From positions 1-53,002 of the forward strand of contig NW_026971213.1 in the NCBI RefSeq assembly GCF_963678635.1: a DNA stretch of 53,002 nt, written 5' to 3'. Position numbers and translations under genes: made by a program. Source of the stretch: Symsagittifera roscoffensis (lineage: Eukaryota; Xenacoelomorpha; Acoela; Convolutidae). Shown here piece after piece: positions 43,404-52,713 of the stretch (position 1 is the first letter of the stretch; each line of letters starts with the position of its first letter). The notes beneath the pieces are model-generated. The model searched no databases. It had not been told where the DNA came from and was given only the letters and a program-made list of their open reading frames with translations.

Positions 43404-45041
43404 GTGAGATGCCCTTACCCGTCCAACCTGTGCAGCCACTCATTGGAGCGAAGAGGCCCGTCACACTCGGTCGACTCTCCAACAGCTGCTCCTCCCCTGA
43501 AGAGAGTGAGAGTGAGCGAGATAGAGATCCAGACGTCGGAAACGATTGAGACACTGGAGAAGAAGGAGAGAGATCAGAGTGAGCTGTGTGCCAAACTTCA
43601 GGAGTACAGGGCCATAGCTCGGGAGAGAGACGAATGGAAAAAGAAATTTGAAGATCTGCAGGTGGCCTACAAGGAGGATGAGATAAAGCACCTGAAGGAG
43701 CTGTATATGGCGAAGGTGAGCCAAGCGTCACCGGAAATTCTGGCGAGCATGAGAGCCTCGGAGGGATCTAACGACACACGCCCCAGGACAACAGCGCAGG
43801 AGCTGTGCGCATCGAGAGGACCTGAGGTTCTGGATTTGCGTGCATCAAGGGGGCCCGAGGCTCCTCAGCAGACGCGACCGTCTGCTTCGAATCAGAGGTT
43901 CACGATACCAGACCCTTCTGACACCTATCTAGCTCCTCAATTCCAGGAGTCATTTAACCAAGTGGCCAGAGCCGCAATGGATGAAATCAACAGAGGCACT
44001 GAGCGGACACTGGCTACGATCGTTCCTTCCCAGCGTCGTGATCATTCATCAAATAGCTCGGAGCGAGCAACCCGCACGATAGCGTGTTCTGCGCCTGGTG
44101 GAGTCTTTGAGAAGTCTCGCGTGGTAGACATCAGGAAGAATCTGATGACACGTCTTCAGTTCACGCAAGTGCCAGCCGAGCATCCTCGAGCCTGCTTGAC
44201 TGACATGAGCTGGAACCCCGCCACGAACGACCAAATAATTCCCCCAGGGAGTCGCCATTTGATCATTGGAGACAGTTTGGTGAGAGATCTGAATGAGATC
44301 TTCGTCTATGGTCAGACTACCATTCTGTCCTTTGGAGGAGCCTCAGTGGCTCAAGTTATCAAAATGATGGAGTTCCAGAGCGAGGATCATCTGGATACAT
44401 TAGTAATAATGCTGGGGACCAATGACGTCTCGAGAGCCCCCGTGACTCCAGAGAACAAGTGGGAACCTCTATTGGTGTGTCTATTGAACGAATTGAAAGA
44501 AAAGTATAGACCCAAGCTCGTGATCCGGTGTACGATACCACCAAATCCTTTGGTGGGCACTATAGCTGCAGATTTTATGAATGGCAACGTGACGCGGTGG
44601 AATGAAATGACCCGCAGTCTGGTGAGAAACAATCCTGGCGAGTTGCGACTCCTGGATCTCGAAAATATGCTGCGCATGACTGACCACATCGCGCTCACTA
44701 AGGATGGAGTGCACTTCAATACCCAACGAGGGAGGCATTGGATTAACGATGTGTTTCAGACGCAATTGAGAGAAGTGGAGCAAGAGTCGAGGGCGACCGG
44801 TTCTTTGGCTCGGACCAATTTGACCGGAGGGAGTAGAATAAGGGCAACCGTGCCCGAATCCCTCGCCAACCGTCTAGGGCCCTTGGCAACGGAGACGGTT
44901 GGAGCCGTAACCGTCGCTCCGAGCTCAAACGTGAGAGACAGGCTGGGGACTGCTCCTCCTCCCAGGCCGCAGTCGATTGGAAGCCGACTCGGCAGATCGG
45001 TGGAACAGAATAACAGAAATAACTCCCAGACCGCGTCTTAG
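43404..45041 (+). CDS. Retroelement ORF5: coiled coil plus SGNH hydrolase (GDSL-type esterase)
   Basis: 545 codons; the frame opens after a TAG and has no ATG for over 90 codons, so the true start must be upstream in another frame (43322-43549 carries one). Residues about 45-100 are a coiled coil. The SGNH domain spans about 282-455 with all four blocks: GDSLVRDL (Ser291), FGGAS (Gly about 311), LGTNDV (Asn340) and DGVHF (Asp434, His437). Such enzymes hydrolyse ester bonds. Esterase-like domains are known in ORF1 of some CR1-type LINEs but are unusual in Ty3 elements. The frame ends in TAG followed by an open frame (ORF6a). Confidence 0.85.
   Translation: MRCPYPSNLCSHSLERRGPSHSVDSPTAAPPLKRVRVSEIEIQTSETIETLEKKERDQSELCAKLQEYRAIARERDEWKKKFEDLQVAYKEDEIKHLKELYMAKVSQASPEILASMRASEGSNDTRPRTTAQELCASRGPEVLDLRASRGPEAPQQTRPSASNQRFTIPDPSDTYLAPQFQESFNQVARAAMDEINRGTERTLATIVPSQRRDHSSNSSERATRTIACSAPGGVFEKSRVVDIRKNLMTRLQFTQVPAEHPRACLTDMSWNPATNDQIIPPGSRHLIIGDSLVRDLNEIFVYGQTTILSFGGASVAQVIKMMEFQSEDHLDTLVIMLGTNDVSRAPVTPENKWEPLLVCLLNELKEKYRPKLVIRCTIPPNPLVGTIAADFMNGNVTRWNEMTRSLVRNNPGELRLLDLENMLRMTDHIALTKDGVHFNTQRGRHWINDVFQTQLREVEQESRATGSLARTNLTGGSRIRATVPESLANRLGPLATETVGAVTVAPSSNVRDRLGTAPPPRPQSIGSRLGRSVEQNNRNNSQTAS
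45039..45041 (+). promoter_or_regulatory. In-frame TAG joining ORF5 and ORF6a frames
   Basis: The frame is open on both sides of this single TAG, up to 45791. It may be a readthrough stop or a nonsense mutation. ORF6a has no ATG until 45186. Confidence 0.45.
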
Positions 45042-45791
45042 GGGAACGATTCGCCTGCCACGACAAATCCTGCTTCGACTGCGGGACCGTCTACAAGTAC
45101 CGTGCCAGCGGAGGGAATCGAATCAGGCAGCAGGCTGCTTTGGAATAGATCAGATCCTAGTCATTGGGGTCAGTATAAGACGGACATGTCGGCGAAGTTG
45201 AATATGAATACCTTGACGTGTCGGGAGGATGCGATGAGAATGACTGGCGGTGAAAGTCCCACAGTGTCGCGACTTTATCGGATACCGGGCGTGGATTGGC
45301 TGCTAGCAGAGCAGGAGAAATTCAGCTCCTCGACCTCACTCCGACATGTAGACCTGGATGGATTACCTCATGACAATACCTTTGGACCTTTAAACACCCG
45401 GTCGCTCACCGACGTTCGAGATAGGACCCGGGAAAGGACACCACCTGTGCGCAAGGGCAAGTTCCAGACGGAGAACAAGCCCAATAACAAACATCACAAG
45501 ATGTACAGACAATTCGCTAAACCACCCGGTCAGACGCCGGGCGAGTATTCGAGGGATTACCCCCGAACTACAACAGTGGTTGGAGACGATAAGAGATACG
45601 GGAACCTGAAGGCCCCAATAGGCGATGGCCTTTTTGCAGCTTATGACCCCTTGGACATGAAGGCTGCCAAATATCTGGTTGTGGCCGGCTCCGATTATCT
45701 CTACACGCCCCGTTCTCTATTCTGGCCCGATGTGATTTTCTTAACGGCGCCTAAAGTGTACGGAGAGTGGTCAGCATTGAGCCGCAGGTGA
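45042..45791 (+). CDS. Retroelement ORF6a, linker plus first strand of a second SGNH-like domain
   Basis: Open in the same frame as ORF5 after its TAG; the first ATG is at 45186. The body is a polar linker. The end (KYLVVAGSDYLY, then PDVIFLTAPK) resembles the first strands of the ORF5 SGNH domain but lacks the GDS serine. It overlaps ORF6b, whose frame lies one base back, at 45755-45791. Confidence 0.6.
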   Translation, partial: GNDSPATTNPASTAGPSTSTVPAEGIESGSRLLWNRSDPSHWGQYKTDMSAKLNMNTLTCREDAMRMTGGESPTVSRLYRIPGVDWLLAEQEKFSSSTSLRHVDLDGLPHDNTFGPLNTRSLTDVRDRTRERTPPVRKGKFQTENKPNNKHHKMYRQFAKPPGQTPGEYSRDYPRTTTVVGDDKRYGNLKAPIGDGLFAAYDPLDMKAAKYLVVAGSDYLYTPRSLFWPDVIFLTAPKVYGEWSALSRR

Positions 45792-47539
45792 TAGTGATTG
45801 CCGGCTCGAATAACCACCTGCAGAGCAGAGGGTTATTGTCCGGTCTGACGGATGGATCGATCCCGAGTAACGAAGTTATAGGGGAGGCGATAATGACACT
45901 GCTCTCGGCGATGGCCGAGGTAGAGGCAGCAGCAAGACAACGTTTCACCATGAATGTGGTGAAGGTGATCTTCGTATTGTCACCAGGCTACGCTGCGTTG
46001 CCTGAACCCCTTCAATTTGTGTACACAATGGTCACGACGATAGCAGAGGGGATATTTAACGTGATAATTCCTGCCCCAAACAGAGTGGTGGACCCGGACA
46101 ATTACTATCCGTCCCGATCTGAGCTTCCCGCCGTTTGGGCTGACATTTCGAATGCCATACAGGGGCTCAGAGATTGTAGCACAACTCGGTTGGTGCTAGA
46201 TGAAGTTCTGGGGTTGGAGCTGTCCAACTTCGCAAGATTACTGAAGCTAAGACCAGGGGTAGGTGACGATCATCTGTTAGTACAACAGGTGGCTGATGAT
46301 CTCTGGTTCAGACAGATGGATCATGCAGAGAATGAGCAGGGAAGGATGATCAGAAAGAATATGACGTCAGCAGAGGAGGACCTCATGGCAATGGCTTTGC
46401 GTACGAAGCCACACAACAACATATGGTTGTATCTGTCACCGAGGCGGTGCACCTTGGGTGAGGACGCGTTTGAGCATGCGCCGGCAATAATTAAAGAGAT
46501 ACACGCGTATCTGAAGAATCTACTTAATGCCCGGGAGTTGGCTGGAGGCAAGATGTTGAAACTGATGCAAGACGTAAACACGATGTCGCTGGACAAGTTC
46601 CAAGCTGACGTGCTGGCCACGAAGGCACAGTATGAACGATCAGATGCTATCTTGGGTGGAATGGGAGTGGGATGGACGCCATCTTTCCTATCGACGTGCT
46701 ATCCGAAGGCATCTAGGAACCTGATCGCGAGCTTCGTCAAAGACATCAGGAAGTTGTCGATTGGCCTGGTGCTAGCCTTATACGTGACATTTGGTCATGA
46801 AAACTTTGTGAAAGGACCGGCAAACCTCTTTACCCAAGCGTTGGCAGATTTGAGATTGGACGGACTCCTGACTCTGATTGCCATGACCTATGGTCGACTG
46901 GGAGATTTGCTTGTGCTATTACGTTACCCTGAACAACTACAGGGACCCAGTCGTGAGTTCAATGCACAGTTGGAAACCGCCTCGCTCAAGAAGATGAAAG
47001 ACTGGAGGACTCTCCTGCTTCAATACCTCTTGCAACAGAACAGAAGCGTCACAGGAGAGGACAAGGTGGCGACGAACGCAGGCGAATGTAAGCAGTATTG
47101 TGGCATGCCCTTACTAACAGACTTAGCTGTCATGATGCGGATTGATCCGTTGGCTCTGGTCCACGGACTGAGGGAATTCGTCACAGTGGTGTATGGACCG
47201 GTGATGTCTTTTGCGTTCCCGGATGTGCAAGTTAAAGCGTACAGGAATTCAGTGTTGTACGTCAACCTGGTCTCAGTAGTGGATTGTTCCGTGCTGAATT
47301 GGGTAGAACAGAGTGAACTGAGGAAGCTGGCTAGCGACGATAGGCTGTTCGGAAGAATAGCAGAGCCAGGCTGGGTGTTGATGGACTTCAACAACCACTT
47401 CAAATGCAGAATGGGCCGTGAGGATCTGTCCCACATCCAGTTTAACCCAAAACTCTGGAATTTGAGACCAGTGGTGAAAGATACAGGAGAGGCTGTGGGA
47501 GTACCTCAATTGCCGGGAGCCTATGCCCATGCGAAATAG
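45755..47539 (+). CDS. Retroelement ORF6b, degenerate SGNH-like domain plus unknown helical region
   Basis: About 594 codons from the opening of the frame; it has no early ATG, so it is probably entered by a frame change from ORF6a. PQVIVIAGSNNHL sits where ORF5 has its LGTND block. KVIFVLSPGY and DPDNYYPSRSELPAVW fall where ORF5 has its fifth strand and DxxH block, but the catalytic Asp/His are not kept. I infer a non-catalytic SGNH copy. The rest, about residues 170-590, is mostly helical and unrecognised. Confidence 0.65.
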   Translation, partial: SVRRVVSIEPQVIVIAGSNNHLQSRGLLSGLTDGSIPSNEVIGEAIMTLLSAMAEVEAAARQRFTMNVVKVIFVLSPGYAALPEPLQFVYTMVTTIAEGIFNVIIPAPNRVVDPDNYYPSRSELPAVWADISNAIQGLRDCSTTRLVLDEVLGLELSNFARLLKLRPGVGDDHLLVQQVADDLWFRQMDHAENEQGRMIRKNMTSAEEDLMAMALRTKPHNNIWLYLSPRRCTLGEDAFEHAPAIIKEIHAYLKNLLNARELAGGKMLKLMQDVNTMSLDKFQADVLATKAQYERSDAILGGMGVGWTPSFLSTCYPKASRNLIASFVKDIRKLSIGLVLALYVTFGHENFVKGPANLFTQALADLRLDGLLTLIAMTYGRLGDLLVLLRYPEQLQGPSREFNAQLETASLKKMKDWRTLLLQYLLQQNRSVTGEDKVATNAGECKQYCGMPLLTDLAVMMRIDPLALVHGLREFVTVVYGPVMSFAFPDVQVKAYRNSVLYVNLVSVVDCSVLNWVEQSELRKLASDDRLFGRIAEPGWVLMDFNNHFKCRMGREDLSHIQFNPKLWNLRPVVKDTGEAVGVPQLPGAYAHAK

Positions 47540-47550
47540 AATCAACAAAC

Positions 47551-49831
47551 ATGGCTTCCTGGGTCCAGGCCGCTGCCGGACCAATGCCATCGATATCCAC
47601 CGATAAGGAGGATGTTGTTGGGAGTCACATCTCCCATCACTGCCCCTCGTATCGGAGCAGCTCGTGACGCAGAGAAGAGAATGCTGAAGTGGAGTGGAGG
47701 GATGGAGCCGCGCTTCATCAGCTGGAACGTTGCTGCCGCGCATACGTTCGACTTCTCATTCCCCGATGCTTGGAGCAGGAAAAAGATCAAAGCACTACCC
47801 TCCAGGAGACCAGAGGTCTCGGCTGAAACGTGGAACGAAGTATATTCTCCCGCGGATGACTTATCGAGACTGAAGTGGTCAGGAGAAGCGAAAGTGGTGA
47901 TGCTGGAGGTGGCAAGGGAGAGCAGAGGAGGCTCATATATAACGATAGAGGACCTGGCCCCACATGGCGAGGAGTTGGTAGAGTTCCTGGTCGATGATGA
48001 ATTGTTTTATCATGCAGGAGACATGGCCGTACCGGCTCGGCCGGATTCGGGCACAGACGCGCGACAAGGACCCTCGGGACCTAGGCCGAAACCTGATGCG
48101 GACGACGATGAAGTGATGGATCAGGACGATAACGATGATGGGACCGGAAGTAAGACGGAGAAAACGGGAGAGACCGATCTAGGAGCGTTGGAAAGGGACT
48201 TGCTAGAGTACCGGTTCAGTGAAGATGACGATGGGGAAGTCGATGGGAGTTTATTGTTAATGGCACCATCGTCCTTCATGTCTCCTACAAAGGAGGCGTC
48301 GGCCGATCTATCTCCGATAGACCCAATAAGCCAGGCTAGAGAGTGCCGAAGCAGGGATCCGCAGAAACTGCTTTATGAATCACCAAGGAGGAGGAAAATC
48401 GAAGAGTCAATGAAGATATCGTTCCTCAGCACATTACCAGAAGAAGAATGGGAAAGATATCAAATGGAGTTGGAAGGCAAGACAGGAGCAATCTGGAGCC
48501 GAGTAAACTTCATGGAGAAATCTTGGGACGTGATAAGGCGATATGGGACGCAGTCCATAATGAAGGTGGGATTGAACCAACCCATCATGCGTGAGGTCCT
48601 AGAAAAAATAGTGAGCTCCATGGAGTCGGATGTTCTGACCGAGTCAGTAACAGAAGACAGTGCCGATGATCAGCATGTTGCAAAGAAATTACCTGTCAGA
48701 CGAGCCAGGAAAGGGCTGAAGCGACTAAAAGGGAAAACAGGAAGTCGAGCCATGAACCCGAGAGTGGTGAAGTCAAGAGCCAGCGCAGTGGTGACCTCTT
48801 TAACGAGCGCAGGTCGTTCAGGCGAGAGCGGGCAGGGAGATAGTACAACGCTGACAGGGGGAGAAAAAGAGAATCTGATACCCCCTATGCTCTTGGCAGG
48901 TCTGACCGTAACCGCCACAAGGTCAAAGAAGACGGCGCGAACCCTGGCAGACACTAAGTTAGAAATGGAAATAATCAGTCAATGTGGATCTGGAGGACTT
49001 GAAGATTATAGGCCCTCGCGAATCAACATGGCCAAGTTGAAACTGGAAGGACAACTCGACGTGGTCGAGTACAGTCGAATAACTGTGCCGGAATCGGTCC
49101 ACATGGGAGATCCGGCAGGGGGTTATGTGGAGATGTTGAAAGCGAGGAACTCCGCGAGAGGGCACCTGATGGCTTGGAGCGAGAAGAGAGCCATGCAAGA
49201 ATACTTGAAGGGGCTTACGGAGAACTCTAACTTCAATCGAAGAGAGTATGGCACAGTAATGTCATCAGAAGCGAACGAAATTGGATTGGAAAAACTGCTA
49301 GAGATTTCTTGGAGGGCGGCCCTCCAGAAATACTTCGATGAGACGATGAATGCACCTGCGACGGTAGCAGCATACCTGGCTCATCCTTGCGTGAGAACTG
49401 ATCTGCAAGTACGGTTGGCTTGGTGCTTGATGGGCATCAAAAAGGCGGAGTATGAAGCCAGTAATGACTCGAAATCACGAGAACAGGAGCTAGAGTTAAT
49501 GGAAGCTCTACGAGCATTGATTTCGAAAGACGATTCTAAGCGTAAGGATGCCCTTTGCTTTGTCAGGTTCGTGGTGGATCGCATCCCCACTCCTGTGTTG
49601 GGAGAATGTATAAAGATCATTCGGCAAAAGGGAGTTGATTGCGAAAGGAACTTCCTTAGGGCACTCCTAGAGCTATATCAGGACATGCCATTGACCGTGC
49701 CAAGCAAGGAGTCGAATGATATGGAAAGCTATCGCAAGTTGGAAGAGGTGAGAAGATACTCCAACAAAGAATTGAGAGTGAGCAGAGACTTGATTGAAGC
49801 GGCCAGAGGACAAAAGGAGTTTGCAACGTGA
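47551..49831 (+). CDS. Retroelement ORF7, unknown acidic/helical protein
   Basis: The main frame runs from ATG 47612 to TGA 49831, 739 codons. A better-looking start (MASWVQAAAG) at 47551 is in another frame for 38 codons and would need one frame change. The N-terminal 150 residues look globular. About 165-230 is very acidic (DADDDEVMDQDDNDD). About 360-400 is a basic patch (KKLPVRRARKGLKRLK). The C-terminal 300 residues are helical. No family was recognised. The acid-basic-helical layout would suit a nucleic-acid-binding or structural protein, but that is a guess. Confidence 0.7.
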
Positions 49832-49833
49832 AG

Positions 49834-50352
49834 ATGAGTCGTGAATTGGATCTTTTCAGAACCACCTGCAAGGCTCTGAGAATACCTAAAGCCATTGAAA
49901 GGATATGGTCAAGGCAGAGATTGATGCCTTGGTTCCGTGCAGTGATGACATCATGGATGTATGAACGCGCGAAGCGTCACATGTCAAGGAACACGGAAGC
50001 CTATCAATCTTTCCAGCTAGATATAGGACCGGGAGCCTATAAGAGAGCTTTCTTGACGCACAGAAACGCGGTCACCACAGCGGTGAAGCGGGTAGCTGGA
50101 GCGCCTTGTGTTACTGAAGATGAGAAGAAAGAGGTCTTAAGAGCTGACCTAGAACGAAACGTGAGCCTATGTCTTCACAACAGCTTTTGCAGGAACCGGG
50201 AGCAGAAGGTGAATGTGGACTTGCTACCTTGTTGCAAACCGAGGCTGTTGGAACAGGAGGGTTGGGGCACGGCCCGCAACTCTCTGGACATGTTAGAGAA
50301 AGTTCTGGAAGACAGTGACGCTGAACATCAGGATGGAGAAATGATGGAGTGA
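49834..50352 (+). CDS. Retroelement ORF8, small helical protein
   Basis: 172 codons from ATG at 49834, two bases after the ORF7 stop (TGAAGATG), so translational coupling is possible. The N-terminus is basic and helical (RIPKAIERIWSRQRLMPWF). A Cys/His cluster follows (CLHNSFCRNR, then LLPCCKP), which could bind metal. The tail is acidic. No family was recognised and no membrane segment was seen, so it is not an envelope protein. Confidence 0.65.
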   Translation: MSRELDLFRTTCKALRIPKAIERIWSRQRLMPWFRAVMTSWMYERAKRHMSRNTEAYQSFQLDIGPGAYKRAFLTHRNAVTTAVKRVAGAPCVTEDEKKEVLRADLERNVSLCLHNSFCRNREQKVNVDLLPCCKPRLLEQEGWGTARNSLDMLEKVLEDSDAEHQDGEMME

Positions 50353-51098
50353 AGATGACCAAAGAAGAGAAGAGAAGGAGAGAAAAACTTGATTGTCTTT
50401 GTGTGTAAAAACTTAAACCAATCAACCAAGTTTTGATTATTGAACTTGTTAAACTTTTTGTTTTGATCTAGTTTGGTCAGACCAAACTTTGAAAATGTTG
50501 CAATTGTTAAAATTGTTGAAATTGTTGATTTTAGTTGCTACTATCTATGTATGTATATAAGGAACATAGGTGAGTATATTTACCTATTTATTCACGACTG
50601 AAGTTTTTAACCTGTGTAAGACACAAATTCACTGTGTGGCGACATGGTAAGTTTGAGTAAACTCGCTCGGGAAGGGTGGGTAACTCAAGAACTTTCCTAG
50701 CCACAGAGTTTCTTAGTTTTAATATTGAAAGGACCGCATAAATGACTGATTATACTTGGTGAGTGAAGTTAAGTTAATTTTAACGGGTGCGTGGCCGTGC
50801 CACGTCCCACTTTTTAATCAGAGGCGAAAAGAAGTTTTATGGCGAGATGACGTAAGTAGTCAGAAAAGAAATTTTATCTAGGACACTCCTCATGGTGCAA
50901 ATTTTGTGAAAATGTTGAAAGGCAGTGAGATATAGTACGATGCCATTTGTGAACACGTAGTGAGTTGAGGTGGAGTAGATAGATTTCATTTTCTTATGCG
51001 ATTTGTAAGATTGATTGTAGAAAACTGGATAACTACTTGACGATAACCCGGTGTTATGCGATCAATAGGGATATTGATGGAGACTTGTCCGGGGAGTA
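50353..51098 (+). other. 3' untranslated region and polypurine-like tract
   Basis: 746 bases without an ORF. The last 13 bases contain TGTCCGGGGAGTA directly before the 3' LTR, which is where plus-strand priming occurs in LTR elements. Only GGGGAG is purine, so the tract is short. Confidence 0.65.
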
Positions 51099-51776
51099 TG
51101 TGCCATTCTGCCAGATGACACAGCACAACCTTCCCGCGACAGAAAAAAAAGTGACTAAAGGCCTTATGAACAAAAAAGTGTTGCGACGGAGGGTCAGAAT
51201 GTTCTAGAATTTTTATTTTTAAAATTACGATCGGAAGAAGAACATTTCTGAGAAATAGAAAAAAGACGGCCATTTTGAATGAAAAGACGAAAATCAGAAC
51301 CACGATAGAGATTGTGAAGAACAGTCGTGCAAGAAAATTACGAAGCCTCTTATCGTGGCAATAACACACGATAAGAACCTTAGCGACGGATATTTGTGGA
51401 GACGGAGGCTTCAGTGGGGGGAAGAGAAATACCACGGAACCCTCCCGGGACACGAAATATAGGAGATAAGAGTGTTATCTCAAGAAAATCACGGGAGCGG
51501 AGGCTTGGTCCCCCAGAGACTGTTATATGTGAAGGGACGGGGTAAACTAACTTCAACAGTTGCTGTAATGTCCTAGATGTTAATTAACACCGTTATTATT
51601 TAATATTTCAGAGCATGACTAGATAGAAAAAGGGAAAGGGTCAATCCATCTCCAATGGATTTAATATAGAACTGTCACACAAAAACATATAAAAATAGGT
51701 TGTTCGAGCCGTGTTTTTAATGACAATCACGTAGTCTGAGGATCCGAGACTCAGCTATGTGGTTGTGTTCGCATGT
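51099..51776 (+). repeat. 3' LTR
   Basis: About 678 bp, matching 30213-30875. The difference in length is mostly an extra 12 bases near 51238-51250. Visible substitutions include ATCTTAATT to ATGTTAATT and GAGTAGATAG to GACTAGATAG. Confidence 0.93.
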
Positions 51777-52483
51777 GAACGAAAGCTGATCAAAAGTCGT
51801 TTGACTGATGGCCTAAAAATGGTAACTTTTTACTTTGCCCTAGACAGACCAGAAAATCAACTGGCAAGGTCGAGACGGTGAAAAACGAGTAGAATTAAGG
51901 TAACTGACGCCTGCCAGTCGTTAATAGGTACTTTTTCTACGCTCCGTCGCTGTGTGATATTTGGGCGAATGTTACAAGGCGAACTGAAAATTTAGAGTTG
52001 CAAAAAGATCGGATAGACAGAATTAATTGAAAAAAATCAATCGAACCATTTTGACAAATGTTTTTATACAATTGATTTTTTTTTCAGACAACTTGGAGCC
52101 ATGATAAGTTAGGTTTAGCATGCAAAATTTGTGCAAATAAGGTCAATTGCTCTTTTTTTATAATCAAAATGTCAAAAGTATCATAGTAACTGAAGATACA
52201 TTCAGGAGTCCATTCATCACATTACCCAGTCAAAATCCTCGGAATTTTCTAGATATGGAAGAGGAAAGTATAACGTGAACAGAAGTAAAGAGAGTCAAAT
52301 GGTTGGGAACCATGCCAACCGTATTAAGAAAACTAACACCTGCACAGAACAAACCGGAGTTGAAAAGGATTACCTGATATGACACCGACGACTTGGCATT
52401 GTTAGAATTTGAAATTTGGCTTTTTATAAATTTATCACACGACTTGTAAATACACATCAAGTTAGAACATTTCAATACACAAA
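51777..52483. other. Flanking host DNA upstream of CAMSAP
   Basis: AT-rich. If the element is inserted upstream of exon 1, this is the displaced CAMSAP 5' region. A CAG|GTAATC donor on the minus strand at about 52372-52377 follows a short open frame, but its phase does not suit exon 1. No promoter was recognised. Confidence 0.4.
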
Positions 52484-52705
52484 ATGGTTGTGTGGCAGGA
52501 CGTGGTGAAAAACACCATTAGCAGCCACAGAACAAACAACTATCGCCCAGCCAGTGTCGATGAGCTGGCAAACTATTTCAAGTCGAAACAGCAGCAGATA
52601 TTGGCGATCGTCTATTGCAGAAGGGAAGGAACGCCCGACTTGTTGAGTCAGCTTCTCGGCACAGGAAAGATCATTATTCCAGCAACAAAACGGCTTGACC
52701 CTTGA
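52484..52705 (+). CDS. Hypothetical ORF, possibly a truncated gene or first exon
   Basis: 73 codons from ATG in an AAAATGG context. GC content and residue use are better than in the surroundings (NYRPASVDELANYFKSKQQ, then LSQLLGTGKIIIPATKR). The open frame ends at the point where the inverted LTR copy begins, so a longer ORF may have been cut by that insertion. The protein is not recognised. Confidence 0.4.
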   Translation: MVVWQDVVKNTISSHRTNNYRPASVDELANYFKSKQQQILAIVYCRREGTPDLLSQLLGTGKIIIPATKRLDP

Positions 52706-52713
52706 TTGACCAA

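Larger units (their letters stand above)
30213..51776 (+). mobile_element. Giant Ty3/gypsy LTR retrotransposon (21.6 kb)
   Basis: Two long direct repeats start TGTGCCATTC and differ by a few substitutions and one indel of about 12 bases. They enclose a Ty3-type gag-pol with capsid, CCHC fingers, protease, reverse transcriptase, RNase H and integrase in the Metaviridae order. Ty3 elements are usually 5-7 kb; this one is about three to four times longer because of a 2.9-kb leader and 9 kb of extra genes after integrase. A polypurine-like tract precedes the 3' LTR. Flanking GAAGG and GAACG could be a 5-bp target duplication with one mismatch. No tRNA primer site was recognised after the 5' LTR. 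The breaks listed under the ORFs suggest a non-autonomous copy. Confidence 0.93.

Noticed and set aside
49834-50352. ORF8 as an envelope gene, making the element an endogenous retrovirus
   Set aside because: It has no signal peptide, no membrane segment and no glycosylation-rich ectodomain; nor do ORF4-7.
52378-52457. Possible upstream CAMSAP exon (minus-strand ATG to a CAG|GTAATC donor)
   Set aside because: It ends in phase 0, whereas the in-frame acceptor at 30183 needs two bases from the preceding exon; there is no conserved sequence to support it.
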